36,718 nucleotides of DNA from an uncultured Acidobacteriota bacterium (lineage in GTDB: Bacteria > Acidobacteriota > UBA6911 > CAINFC01), in assembly GCA_903847975.1 (NCBI GenBank), contig CAINFC010000173.1:1-36718 (forward strand). Reading direction: 5' to 3'. Under the pieces are notes generated by a model. It made no database searches. It was not told the origin of the DNA and saw only the letters and a list, made by a program, of their open reading frames with translations. Positions 9,629 to 18,600 of the stretch are shown here, one piece after another. How positions within the stretch are numbered: the stretch's first letter is position 1; each line of letters starts with the position of its first letter. The position numbers were made by a program, and so were the translations under genes.

Positions 9629-10558
9629 ATGGAAACAAAGTTACTGGATGGCAAGCGGATATCCGCAGAAATCAAGGCGGAGCTGGCCGGCCGCTCGGAG
9701 TTGTGGAAACGTCGGGGAATCCAGCCGGGGCTGGCAGTCCTTCTGGTGGGGGACCATCCCGCTTCGCATGTCTATGTTTCCAGCAAGGTTAAAACCTGCG
9801 CCGAGCTGGGGTACGTTTCCCGGAAGATTCTGCTGCCGGCCGACGCCGGCATCGACGAACTGCTCGGGGAAATAGAACGGCTCAACGGCGATGATGCCGT
9901 TCACGGCATCCTGGTGCAGCTGCCGCTGCCCGCCGGAATGGACACGGAAAAGGTGCTGCAGGCCATCGATCCCCGCAAGGATGTCGATGGCTTTCACCCC
10001 TTCAATGTAGGACGGCTGTGCAGCGGATCGCCGGGGCTGGTGCCCTGCACTCCGGCGGGAATCCTGCAGATGCTGAAGCGCTCCGGCATCGCCATTCAGG
10101 GCCGGCGGGCCGTGGTTTTGGGGCGCAGCAACATCGTCGGCAAGCCGACCGCCATGCTCCTGCTGCAGGAGCATGCCACCGTAACCCTCTGCCACTCCCG
10201 CACCCGGGACCTGCCGGCCGTTTGCCGGGAGGCGGACATCCTGGTGGCGGCCATCGGCCGGACGGCCATGGTCACTGCGGATTTCATCCGGCCGGGGGCG
10301 GTGGTGGTGGACGTGGGGATCAACTCCCTCCGCGACCGGGAGGAAGTGGTGCGACTGTTCGGCGAGGAGAGCCCCCGGCGGGAGGAGTTTTCCCGAAAGG
10401 GGTACACGCTGGTCGGGGATGTGCATCCCGCGGAGGTCCTGGGCCGGGCCGGGTGGTTCACCCCGGTACCGGGAGGGGTCGGCCCGATGACGATCGCCAT
10501 GCTGATGTGGAACACCGCCGAGGCCGCCGCCCGGATTCACGGCCTGCCCTGGGAGTAA
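9629..10558 (+). CDS. folD: Bifunctional methylene-THF dehydrogenase / methenyl-THF cyclohydrolase
   Basis: 309 aa from the ATG at 9629, preceded by GTAAGGAGA. FolD interconverts 5,10-methylene-THF and 10-formyl-THF using NADP. Diagnostic pieces: YVSSKVKTCAELG with the catalytic Lys, VHGILVQLPLPAGMD, DPRKDVDGFHPFNVGRL, CTPAGILQML, VVLGRSNIVGKPTAMLLLQ (Rossmann), ATVTLCHSRT, VDVGIN, GDVHP and the C-terminal PGGVGPMTIAML. The length is slightly above the usual ~285-295 because of an insertion near 245-260. It lies between the CYTH gene and a small membrane protein. folB downstream also belongs to folate metabolism. Confidence 0.97.
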   Translation: METKLLDGKRISAEIKAELAGRSELWKRRGIQPGLAVLLVGDHPASHVYVSSKVKTCAELGYVSRKILLPADAGIDELLGEIERLNGDDAVHGILVQLPLPAGMDTEKVLQAIDPRKDVDGFHPFNVGRLCSGSPGLVPCTPAGILQMLKRSGIAIQGRRAVVLGRSNIVGKPTAMLLLQEHATVTLCHSRTRDLPAVCREADILVAAIGRTAMVTADFIRPGAVVVDVGINSLRDREEVVRLFGEESPRREEFSRKGYTLVGDVHPAEVLGRAGWFTPVPGGVGPMTIAMLMWNTAEAAARIHGLPWE

Positions 10559-10576
10559 GGAAAGGGTTCAAGCACC

Positions 10577-10858
10577 ATGAACATTCGCGATCATTTCGAC
10601 GGCTGGTCCGTCGCGGTCATCCTCGTCACCCTGATCCTTTTCGTGGCTGCGCTTTTCACCAAAGGATTCACGCATGACCTGCTCCTGGAGGCCGGAGTTT
10701 TCCTGGTGTCGGTCAAGCTGATCCTGATGAGCTACAAGAACAGCCTCACCGAAAAGGCCATCCAGAATCAGTTGCGCGATATTCAATCCCTTCTGGAGCA
10801 GACTGCGAAAAGCCCTTCCTCCGCATCCGATAAAAAAGAAAAGAGTGCCGGCCGGTAA
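10577..10858 (+). CDS. Small membrane protein, unknown function
   Basis: 93 aa. Two hydrophobic helices (about 10-28, WSVAVILVTLILFVAALF, and 34-51, LLLEAGVFLVSVKLILM) are followed by an amphipathic, probably coiled C-terminal helix (AIQNQLRDIQSLLEQ) and a Lys/Ser-rich tail. It starts 18 bp after folD, so it is likely cotranscribed. Both termini probably lie in the cytoplasm, with the C-terminal helix able to pair with itself or a partner. I do not recognise a family. Confidence 0.7.
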   Translation: MNIRDHFDGWSVAVILVTLILFVAALFTKGFTHDLLLEAGVFLVSVKLILMSYKNSLTEKAIQNQLRDIQSLLEQTAKSPSSASDKKEKSAGR

Positions 10859-10938
10859 GACAGGATCGAAAGAAAAGGGGAGGCACCGGAAGAGGCGGAA
10901 GGTGTGAAAAGTCCTGCTCCACGTCAGGGAACTCACGA

Positions 10939-11029
10939 CTGCTTCCTCCTTCCTTCCGGATCTTCCCGTCTTCCTGTGAAATGATTGGGCTCACAGGAAG
11001 AGCGGGAAGAAAAGGGAAAGAGCCTGTCA
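10939..11029. repeat. R1 palindromic repeat, copy A
   Basis: This copy folds into a nearly perfect 19-bp hairpin with one bulged base. The left arm is TCTTCCCG (10961-10968) plus TCTTCCTGTGA (10969-10979). The right arm is TCACAGGAAGA (10991-11001), a bulged G and CGGGAAGA (11003-11010). It has the same orientation as copy D and lacks a 9-nt insert seen in the other copies. It lies after the stop of the small membrane protein gene and before the folB promoter. Confidence 0.8.
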
Positions 11030-11099
11030 CCGGGAGATGGTGGCGCCAAGTTTACGGTGCGGGAATCTTCCGCTGGCGGTGCGCTGATCCGGGCACAGA

Positions 11100-11129
11100 C
11101 GGACAATCGGAGGCGGGATCGGATACAAT
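11100..11129 (+). promoter_or_regulatory. Candidate sigma70 promoter for folB
   Basis: CGGACA (11100-11105), an 18-nt spacer and TACAAT (11124-11129) match 4/6 and 5/6 of the consensus. The predicted start is around 11136, giving a leader of ~15 nt before the folB ATG. Confidence 0.4.
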
Positions 11130-11150
11130 TGCGCCAGGACATAATGTTCC

Positions 11151-11516
11151 ATGGATAAGATCTGCTTAAAAGGATTGCGCTGTCTGGCCCGCGTCGGCGT
11201 CCCGGAGGAAGAACGGCAAAAGGGGTGTCGCTGCGAAATCGACCTGGAAATCTGCCGCGATCTGGAGGCCGCTGCATGGAGCGACTGCCTGGAAAACACC
11301 CTGGACTACCTGGAGGTGAGCCGGAAAGTAATCCTCCTTGCCGAGCAGGCCGGCTGCCGGCTTCTGGAGACTCTGGCGGAGAGGATTGCCGGCTATCTGC
11401 TGTCGCAGCCCATGGTGCTCGAGGTCCGGGTAGTGGTCAAAAAAATGGAGATTGCCGCAGCTCCGCCCATGGAATATGCCGCCGTGGATATCACCCGCGG
11501 CCGCCGGAAATCATAA
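11151..11516 (+). CDS. folB: Dihydroneopterin aldolase
   Basis: 121 aa, the typical FolB length. FolB cleaves 7,8-dihydroneopterin to 6-hydroxymethyl-dihydropterin and glycolaldehyde in folate synthesis and forms an octamer. Family landmarks: LKGLRCLARVGVPEEERQKG (the GVPEEER turn contains the pterin-binding Glu region), ENTLDYLEVSRKV, CRLLETLAERIAGYLL and VVVKKMEIAAAPP with the catalytic-region Lys. The usual Pro of KPxAP is replaced (KKMEIAA). It is separated from folD by a repeat and its own candidate promoter. The MBL hydrolase gene follows after 18 bp. Confidence 0.88.
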   Translation: MDKICLKGLRCLARVGVPEEERQKGCRCEIDLEICRDLEAAAWSDCLENTLDYLEVSRKVILLAEQAGCRLLETLAERIAGYLLSQPMVLEVRVVVKKMEIAAAPPMEYAAVDITRGRRKS

Positions 11517-11534
11517 GGAGGACCTGGGATTCCT

Positions 11535-12173
11535 ATGCATATTCAGAAAATCACAGTCGGACCCTTTTCCATGAACTGCTACCTGCTGGTTTGCCCGCGA
11601 ACCAGGGAGGCGGTGATCATTGATCCGGGGGACGAGGCCGAGCGCCTCTGGGATGCCATCCGGGAATGGAAAGTCGAAAAGATCCGGGCGCTCATCACGC
11701 ACGCGCACCTGGACCACATCGGCGGCCTCAGCGGCCTGGTCGCCAAGCAGCCCTTCGACATCGGATTGCACCCGGCGGATCAGATCCTTTACCATAAGCT
11801 TCCCGAACAGGGTCACTGGTTCGGTCTCCGTTTTGCGCCTCCGCCTCCCTGCCTTTGTGTGCTGCAGGAGGAGGAAAAGATCCGCTTCGGCGAAACGGAG
11901 CTTCTGGTCCTGCCGACTCCGGGCCATACGCCGGGCGGGGTCTGCTTCCTCGCGGAAAAGGAAAAAAAGCTGTTCACCGGGGACACCCTGTTTGCCGGGT
12001 CGATCGGAAGAACCGACCTGGAAGGGGGAGACGAAGCTCTTTTGCTGCACTCCATTCGGACCCGGCTTCTGCCGCTGGCCGACGATATCACCGTCTACCC
12101 GGGCCATGGGCAGGAAACGACCATCGGCCGCGAGCGCCGCAATAATCCTTTTCTGCAGTCGGTCTGGACCTGA
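11535..12173 (+). CDS. Metallo-β-lactamase-fold hydrolase (glyoxalase II-like)
   Basis: 212 aa. All metal-binding motifs of the fold are present: THAHLDHIGG (HxHxDH), TPGHTPGG, the bridging Asp in FTGDTLFAGSIGRTD and the last His in TVYPGHGQETTIGRERRNNPF. Short members of this type (~205-215 aa) hydrolyse thioesters such as S-lactoylglutathione or related small thiol esters. The exact substrate is uncertain because the C-terminal glutathione-binding domain of true GloB is missing. It is cytoplasmic, 18 bp downstream of folB. The stop lies 6 bp from that of the convergent TPR gene. Confidence 0.88.
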   Translation: MHIQKITVGPFSMNCYLLVCPRTREAVIIDPGDEAERLWDAIREWKVEKIRALITHAHLDHIGGLSGLVAKQPFDIGLHPADQILYHKLPEQGHWFGLRFAPPPPCLCVLQEEEKIRFGETELLVLPTPGHTPGGVCFLAEKEKKLFTGDTLFAGSIGRTDLEGGDEALLLHSIRTRLLPLADDITVYPGHGQETTIGRERRNNPFLQSVWT

Positions 12174-12179
12174 GGGCGG

Positions 12180-13262
12180 TCAGGGAGCCAGGGACATCAT
12201 CGGGCGCAGGGTTTCTATTACCCTGCGGACTTTCGGCGCCCAGTCGGAATCGGGATGGCGCCGCAAGAAATCCTCCATTTCGGCGATAGCGGCAGGAACC
12301 TGCTTCCGGTGGATATGGATTTCGGCAAGCAGCAGCTGCGGGCAGGTAAAGTGGTCCGGGTCCAGGCCCTTGGCCCGCTGAAGATGGACCTCGGCCCGCT
12401 CCTCCTGTCCGAGGAAATAATAGGTGGATCCAAGCTGTGATTGAGCCAGAGGGTCGTCGGGCCGGGCTTTCACCGCCGCCTGGTTCAGGGGAAGGGCTTC
12501 CTCCATGCGGTTCATGGCGTAAAGCGTGCCGGCGAGATTGACCAGCGGGGGATAGGAATCCGGCTCCTGTTTCAGGGCTTCGCGGAAATACTTTTCCGCC
12601 TGGGGCAGCTGTTTGTCCAGGTAGCTCAGGGTTCCCAGTTCGTTCCAGGCGGCCGTGAACTGCGGAGCCAGTTCGACTGCCTTGCGCAGGTGCCCGGTGG
12701 CTCCTTTCACATCCCGGCGGGCCAGGAGCTCTTTGGCCTTTTTCAACTCCTTGCGGGCCCGGTCGGGAACCGACAGCTCCACAGCGGAAACGGTAACGTT
12801 TCTTCGGGCCTGCGCCGAGGATTGGTAGACCAGGTCGATACGGACCTTTCCTTTGGAATCGGCCGATCCGGGCCCTACCACCACGCTCCTGGTTACCTCT
12901 CCGGCGCGCCGGTTGTAGGATGCGAGGATATAGGGCCCCGGGGGGACTTTCTTGAAGGTGAACCGCCCATCGATTCCGGCCAGGGTGTGCCGCTCGTAGG
13001 GCACCGTTGCCGCGCGCAGGAAAACCTGAGCGTAGATCCGGCTGAAGGGCTGCTGGTCAGAGCGCAGGACCCGCCCTTCAATTCGGTATTCCCTGTCCTT
13101 GGATGCCCCTTCGGCCGGGGCGGCCGGAGATGCCAGCGCCAGCAACAGGCATCCCGGAATCCCCAGCCGAAGGGATCGTTTCCCCCATCCGGACGCTTTT
13201 CTCTTCCTTCCGGCCAGCGATCTGTCCGGTGCCAGAGAAGGAGTGCCGTCCGAATGGTTCAA
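12180..13262 (-). CDS. Secreted TPR protein with carboxypeptidase-regulatory-like domain
   Basis: 360 aa from a TTG codon, preceded by AGGAACCC. A long basic N-terminus precedes a hydrophobic export segment (about 30-52, LRLGIPGCLLLALASPAAPAEG). Residues ~57-145 form a β-sandwich of the CarboxypepD_reg type (IEGRVLRSDQQPFSRIYAQVF, GIDGRFTFKKVPPGPYIL). Residues ~165-350 hold about five TPR units (AWNELGTLSYLDKQLPQAEK, PLVNLAGTLYAMNRMEEALP, AQSQLGSTYYFLGQEERAEV and others). This pairing is common in Acidobacteria. It likely works in the periplasm as a protein-binding scaffold; the partner is unknown. Confidence 0.75.
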   Translation of the reverse strand: MNHSDGTPSLAPDRSLAGRKRKASGWGKRSLRLGIPGCLLLALASPAAPAEGASKDREYRIEGRVLRSDQQPFSRIYAQVFLRAATVPYERHTLAGIDGRFTFKKVPPGPYILASYNRRAGEVTRSVVVGPGSADSKGKVRIDLVYQSSAQARRNVTVSAVELSVPDRARKELKKAKELLARRDVKGATGHLRKAVELAPQFTAAWNELGTLSYLDKQLPQAEKYFREALKQEPDSYPPLVNLAGTLYAMNRMEEALPLNQAAVKARPDDPLAQSQLGSTYYFLGQEERAEVHLQRAKGLDPDHFTCPQLLLAEIHIHRKQVPAAIAEMEDFLRRHPDSDWAPKVRRVIETLRPMMSLAP

Positions 13263-13296
13263 GGGTTCCTGCCCGGAAAAAGCTGCAGGGCAATGC

Positions 13297-13848
13297 CTAT
13301 TGCAGATCCGCTTCCGCCTGCCAGTAGCTGTGCAGGTTGCAGAACTCCACGACTTTCACCTTGCTGCCTCCGGCCTTCAGGTAAAAAGTGGCGGCAGGGA
13401 GAATGCCCGGGGTCAGATCCGCCCGGCCGATGTATTTGTTGTCCACATAGCAGTCCAGAAAAGCGATGTGATGGGCTTCGGTCTGGGCATGCAGCGGCTT
13501 GCCGATGCGGACCGCCACCTCCTTGCATGGCTCTTCGGTGATCAGGGCGGAGCTCTTTACCTGGATAACGGGAATGTGCTTTCCGGCACCCTCCTTGTAC
13601 CTGGCGGCGGCTTCCGTGAATACGGCGTCGTCCTGCTTGAACTTGTCTCTGGGGGCATGGCAGACCGGGCAGGTGTCGGGCATACCGCCGAATTCGATGT
13701 GGCCGCAGACCGTGCAGATATAAATCCCCGAAGCTTTCGGCTGGGCAGCCCGGCCGTCACGGGTCAGGAGGGATCCTGCGGTGAGGCTGCCGGCAACCAC
13801 CGTGGAGGCATGAAGAAAAGAGCGGCGGGTCAGATCTTTCTTTTTCAT
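13297..13848 (-). CDS. Tat-exported rubredoxin-type superoxide reductase (desulfoferrodoxin-like)
   Basis: 183 aa from the ATG at 13848 (GAAAGGAA before it). A twin-arginine signal TRRSFLHAS (residues 7-15) predicts folded export. Next is a rubredoxin-like zinc/iron knuckle with C45xxC48 and C60xxC63, then the superoxide reductase domain. All five centre-II iron ligands are recognisable: H91 (GKHIPVI), H120 and H126 (six apart, HAQTEAHH), C170 and H173 (CNLH). The enzyme reduces superoxide to peroxide without making O2, a trait of anaerobes and microaerophiles. The export signal and the N-terminal rubredoxin knuckle together are less usual than cytoplasmic desulfoferrodoxin. Confidence 0.88.
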   Translation of the reverse strand: MKKKDLTRRSFLHASTVVAGSLTAGSLLTRDGRAAQPKASGIYICTVCGHIEFGGMPDTCPVCHAPRDKFKQDDAVFTEAAARYKEGAGKHIPVIQVKSSALITEEPCKEVAVRIGKPLHAQTEAHHIAFLDCYVDNKYIGRADLTPGILPAATFYLKAGGSKVKVVEFCNLHSYWQAEADLQ

Positions 13849-13929
13849 AATTAATATTCCTTTCCGATGAAGATAAAATCCTGGCAATTCGAAAGACAGA
13901 AAACCCATACAAGTTTCACCCTGTATTAG

Positions 13930-13944
13930 TCTAAACTTTTTAGA
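13930..13944. promoter_or_regulatory. Inverted repeat upstream of the superoxide reductase gene
   Basis: TCTAAA (13930-13935), a 3-nt spacer and TTTAGA (13939-13944) form a perfect palindrome about 85-95 bp upstream of the ATG at 13848. It may be an operator. It does not match the PerR or Fur box consensus that I know. Confidence 0.3.
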
Positions 13945-13980
13945 TCCGTTTGTCTAACCATCGGCGTATACCGCACGGCG

Positions 13981-14080
13981 GCCGTCTTTTCGCTTTTCTT
14001 CCCGCTCTTCCTTTCTTCCTGTAAGCCCATTCATTTCACAGGAAGGCGGGAAGAACAGGAAGTCGGGAATTCGGAAGGGA
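13981..14080. repeat. R1 palindromic repeat, copy B
   Basis: It has the same orientation as copies C and E: a CTTTTCTTCCCGCTCTTCC block, TTCTTCCTGT, a loop, CACAGGAAGG and CGGGAAGAACAGG. It sits in the gap between the end of the sulfatase gene and the region upstream of the superoxide reductase gene. Confidence 0.8.
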
Positions 14081-14109
14081 TGCCCTGCCGAAACGGCAGC
14101 GGAACCCGC

Positions 14110-15519
14110 TCAGGGCGGAGTGGGCTTTTCTTCGCCGGTGAGGTTCCAGCCGGGCCAGGAAGGATCGGCATTCGGATTTTTGGCCGGCATGACAGCTCCG
14201 GTCTCTTTTCTCCAGCCATCCAGCATAGTCATCAGCCGTTTGGCCCGTCCCGGCTCCCGGCGGATGAGATTGCTCTTTTCTGATGGGTCCCTGCGCAGGT
14301 GAAAAAGCTCGCGCCTGCCGTCGCGGTGAAATTCGATCAGCTTCCAGTCTCCCTCGCGGATGGCGCTGCCGGGCTCGCCTCCCTGGTTGGAATAATGCGG
14401 GTAGTGCCAGTAAAGCGCGCGTGGCCTGAGTTTCCGCCCGCGCAGCAGGGGCAGCAGGCTCTGTCCGTCCACCTTTCCGGGGTCCGCTCCGGCGATCTCG
14501 CAGAAGGTGGGAAGAAAATCCACGCTGCACACCGGAGTTTCTATGACCGAACCCGGCTTCACCACGCCAGGGTAGCGGATCAGCAGAGGCTCGCGTATGC
14601 CTCCCTCGTAAAGGTGGCCTTTGCCGGCCCGCAAAGGAGCATTGTCGGTGACCGGCCTGCGGCTGGCGCCCTCGAACCGCAGTCCGCCGTTATCGGAGAA
14701 AAAAAGCACCGCAGTGCGGTCCGCTATCCCCGCCCGGTCGATCGCCTGGAGCACCTGGCCTACCGATTCGTCCAGACTCTCCACCATGGCGGCATAGACC
14801 GGGTTATACCGATCCCCGGCTTTCTCGCGGTGGCGGTCGATATCGGCTTCCCGGGCATGGAGCGGAATGTGTACGGTGTAATGGGCAAGGTAAAGAAAAA
14901 ACGGTTCGAACTTGTGTTGTTCGATGAAGCCGGCAGCAGACCGGGTCAGCTTTTCCGTGAGGAATTCGCCGGGCTCGCCCCGCAGGCCGGGGAGTTCGAA
15001 GGGTCCGAAATAGGGCCGCTTGCCCGGCGGAGGGCTGCCGGTATGGTTCCCGCCCAGGTTCCAGTCGAAGCCCTGGTCGGTGGGGTAGTAGCCCTGGCTG
15101 CCCAGGTGCCACTTGCCGATACTGGCGCTGGCATACCCTTGGGGCTGGAGGCACTCCGGTATGGTCCTTTCCGCCAGTTCCAACCGGCTCGCGGTTTTCG
15201 GAGTGATGATCGGGCCGCGTTCATGACTCGGCCGCCCCGGGATCCAGTCGGTGACCCCGGTGCGTACCGGATAGCGTCCGGTCATGATACTGGCCCGGGT
15301 CGGCGAGCAGACCGGGCAGGCGGCATAGGCCTGGGTGAAGCGTGCTCCCTGGCTGGCCAGGCGGTCCAGATTGGGCGTGGCATAGAAGCGGTTTCCATAG
15401 CAGGCAAGATCGTTTACCCCGAGGTCATCGGCAAGAATAAATACAAAATTAACCGGTGGCCTGGTCGCCGGCGGCAGCAGTCCGCCCGCCAGACTGTACA
15501 GAAAGGATCGTCTAAGCAT
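14110..15519 (-). CDS. Sulfatase (formylglycine-dependent, exported)
   Basis: 469 aa from the ATG at 15519. A consensus promoter just upstream excludes the longer frame. The N-terminus MLRRSFLYSLAGG looks like a Tat or Sec signal, so it is periplasmic or secreted. Metal-binding D31/D32 lie in FILADDLGVND. The catalytic signature is C71-S-P-T-R75, whose Cys is converted to formylglycine by an FGE or anSME enzyme not seen here. SIGKWHLG, LYLAHYTVHIPLH, FFSDNGG and KWHLG-type Lys/His residues are all present. It belongs to the arylsulfatase/GALNS-like group acting on sulfated carbohydrates; the substrate is unknown. Sulfated fucans would fit the deoxysugar locus, but that is speculation. Confidence 0.92.
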   Translation of the reverse strand: MLRRSFLYSLAGGLLPPATRPPVNFVFILADDLGVNDLACYGNRFYATPNLDRLASQGARFTQAYAACPVCSPTRASIMTGRYPVRTGVTDWIPGRPSHERGPIITPKTASRLELAERTIPECLQPQGYASASIGKWHLGSQGYYPTDQGFDWNLGGNHTGSPPPGKRPYFGPFELPGLRGEPGEFLTEKLTRSAAGFIEQHKFEPFFLYLAHYTVHIPLHAREADIDRHREKAGDRYNPVYAAMVESLDESVGQVLQAIDRAGIADRTAVLFFSDNGGLRFEGASRRPVTDNAPLRAGKGHLYEGGIREPLLIRYPGVVKPGSVIETPVCSVDFLPTFCEIAGADPGKVDGQSLLPLLRGRKLRPRALYWHYPHYSNQGGEPGSAIREGDWKLIEFHRDGRRELFHLRRDPSEKSNLIRREPGRAKRLMTMLDGWRKETGAVMPAKNPNADPSWPGWNLTGEEKPTPP

Positions 15520-15548
15520 AGGTCCTCGCCCAATGTTGTTTGGATGCA

Positions 15549-15577
15549 ATTCTAGCTGTATCCGGCAGGGCTGTCAA
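15549..15577 (-). promoter_or_regulatory. Strong sigma70 promoter for the sulfatase gene
   Basis: On the minus strand a perfect TTGACA (15577-15572), a 17-nt spacer and TAGAAT (15554-15549, 5/6) precede a predicted start near 15542. The leader is ~23 nt and contains GAGG just before the ATG at 15519. This is one of the best promoters in the window. Confidence 0.75.
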
Positions 15578-15685
15578 TTTGCGATATACTTATTTCAGGC
15601 GCAGGCAAGCGGATTTCGGATTGGTACATCCGGTCACCATGCCGAACCGCCAGGATCCCGGGATAATTCAGATTCAGAGACTGGA

Positions 15686-18600
15686 ATGGTGGAGATGTCC
15701 GTCCCTTACGTGGTCATCGTCAACGACGCCCCTACGCAGCTCCTGCTGCAGGAGGCACTGGTGCGCGATGCCGGTTTTGAGGTGCAGTCCTTTTCGGGTG
15801 CCGAGGAGGCGCTGAAGGCCATGAATCCGGCTGCTCCTCCCGCCCTGATCATGACCGACCTGAACATGCCCGGAATAGACGGCTGGCAGTTTTGCCGGTT
15901 GCTGCGCTCCCGGGAATATGCGGCCTTCAACCAGGTGCCCCTTCTGGTGTTTTCCGCCTCTTTTACCGGCCTGGTTCCTGAGAAAATCGCCGCGGAATTC
16001 GGCGTGGAATCTTTCCTTTCCTACCCGATCAACGAAAAACAATTTATCGAGCGGGTCCGGAATATTGTTCTGCACGGGGTCCGGGAAATTTCCCCGCTGC
16101 GCGTGCTGATTGTCGAGAACGACAGCGCCTTCGCCTCCACCCTGCAGGAACTGTTTACCGAGAACGGATACCTGGTCGAAACCGTTTCCACCATCCGGGA
16201 CGCGCTGAAGCTGTTCCCCAATAAGTCTTTCGACATTGCGGTTCTGGATCACCATCTGAGCGATGGCGTGGGCACTTCCCTGCTGGACACCTTTCGCGAC
16301 GAATCGGCCGGCTGCCTCTGCGTGATGATGACCTCCGATCCCAATCCGAACCTGGCGCTCGGGTGGATGAGGCGGGGGGCCGCCGCCTATGTGCACAAGC
16401 CGTTCAATCCCGGCTACCTGCTGGAGCTGTGCAGCCGCGCGCTCCGGGAGCGGACGCTGCGGCGCGTGGAAAACCTGCTGGAAGAGCGCACCCGGGAGGT
16501 GAGGGAAAGCGAGGAGAGGTTTCAGCGCATCTACACGCAGTCGCCGGTCGGCGTAGTACTGGTGGATATCGATCTGCGGTTTCTCCATTGCAACGACGCC
16601 TTCTGCCGCCTGGTCGGCTACACCGAAAAAGAGCTGCAGGCAAAAACGGTAAAGGAGATCGCCTATCCGCCCGACCAGGAGGTCGGGCAGCCGGAAGTCC
16701 GGGCCATTCTTGCCGGAGAGGCGGAACAGGCCATGGTGGAAACCCGCTATCTCCGCAAGGACGGGGAGATCGTCTGGGGCAGTGTCACCTTTCGGCTGAC
16801 CCATGATTACCAGGGGAGGCCCGCTTCTCTTCTGGCGTTAGTGCAGGATATTACCGAGCGTAAAAGGGCGGAAGAGCAGGAGCGGGTGGCCCAGGCCAAG
16901 TACCGGGTACTTTTCGAATCCCTTCCGCTGGGCGTTACCATTACCGGAAATTCCGGCGAGATCATCGAGATCAACCAGGCATCCGGGCGGATTCTGGGCC
17001 TGCCACGCAATACCCAGGCTCTGCAGACCTTGAACCGTGCACCCTGGAAGACGGTGCGCCCGGACGGGACGCCCATGCCGGCCAGGGAGTACGCCGGCAT
17101 GCTGGCTCTGCGCTACAACCGCCCGGTGGACGGTGTGGAAATGGGGATCTGCCGGGACTCAGGAGAAATCCGCTGGTTGAACGTATCCGCGGCTCCGATT
17201 CCCCTGGAAGGCTATGGGGCGGTCGTCACCTACAGTGACATCACCGAGCGCAAGCGGACCGAGGATTCGCTGCGCATTGCTTCCCTGTATTCCCGCAACC
17301 TGATCGAAACCAGCCTGGATCCGCTGGTAACCATCAGTGCGGAAGGGAAAATCATGGATGTCAACCGGGCGACGGAGAAAGTGACCGGACTGGGGCGGGA
17401 GCAGTTGATCGGCACGGATTTTGCGGACTATTTCACCGACCCGGCTCTGGCGCGTGCCGGCTATCAGAAAGTGTTTTCCCAGGGGCAGGTGACCGGGTAT
17501 CCGCTGGCGATCCGCCACGCTTCCGGGATCCTGACCGATGTCCTCTACAATGCTTCCGTATTCCGCAACGAACAGGGCGGCGTCCTGGGGGTGTTCGCCG
17601 CAGCCCGCGACATCACCGAACTGAAGCAGGCGGAAGAGCAGCTCCGGGCCAGCGAAGAGCGGATGTCCAATGCATTCCAATATGCTTCCATCGGCATGGC
17701 GTTCGTCGGGACGGACGGCCGCTGGATGAAGGTCAATCCGGCACTGGTCCGATTGCTGGGCTACACGGAAGAGGAGCTGCTGGCCAAGACTTTTCAGGAT
17801 ATTACCCACCCGGACGACCTGGACACCGACCTCGATTACGTGCGCCGGATACTGCAGGGGGAGATCACCACCTACCAGATGGAAAAGCGCTATTTTCACA
17901 GGAACGGGGGAATCGTCTGGGTTTTATTGAGCGTTTCGCTGGTACGCGATTCACAGGGAAATCCGCTCCATTTCATATCTCAGATTCAGGACATCACGGC
18001 GCGCAAGCAGGCCGAAGAGGCACGGCTCGATCTGGAGCGCCAGCTGCAGCGGACCCAGAAGGCGGAAAGCCTGGGCCGGATGGCCGGAGCTATCGCTCAC
18101 CATTTCAATAATCAGCTGCAGGCGGTGAGCGGCTTCCTTGAGCTGGCCATGGACAAACTGGCGCCGGGCACCGGCTTGTGGGAGGACATTACGGAAGCCA
18201 TGAACGCGGCGCGCCGGGCAGCCCAGGTGAGCGGCCTGATGCTGACCTATCTCGGGCAGTCCCATGGCGAGAAAATGCCGCTCAACCTGTCGGATGTGTG
18301 CCGCCAGAGCCTGCCCATGTTTGAAAGCCTCCTGCCCAAGAACGTGCTTCTCGAAGCCGATTTTCCCGCCGATGGCCCCCGGATCCGGGCCAACGCCAAC
18401 CAGATGCAGCAGATTCTGACCAACCTGCTGACCAACGCCTGGGAGGCGATGGGCAAGAGGCAGGGAGCGGTCCGCCTGGTTGTCAGGACCGTTCATCCGT
18501 CCGGGATTCCGGCTACGCGCCGCGTCTTTCCGGCGGAGTCCGCGTTCGGGCCCCGTCCCTATGCCTGCCTGGAAGTGATCGACAGCGGCTGCGGCATGGC

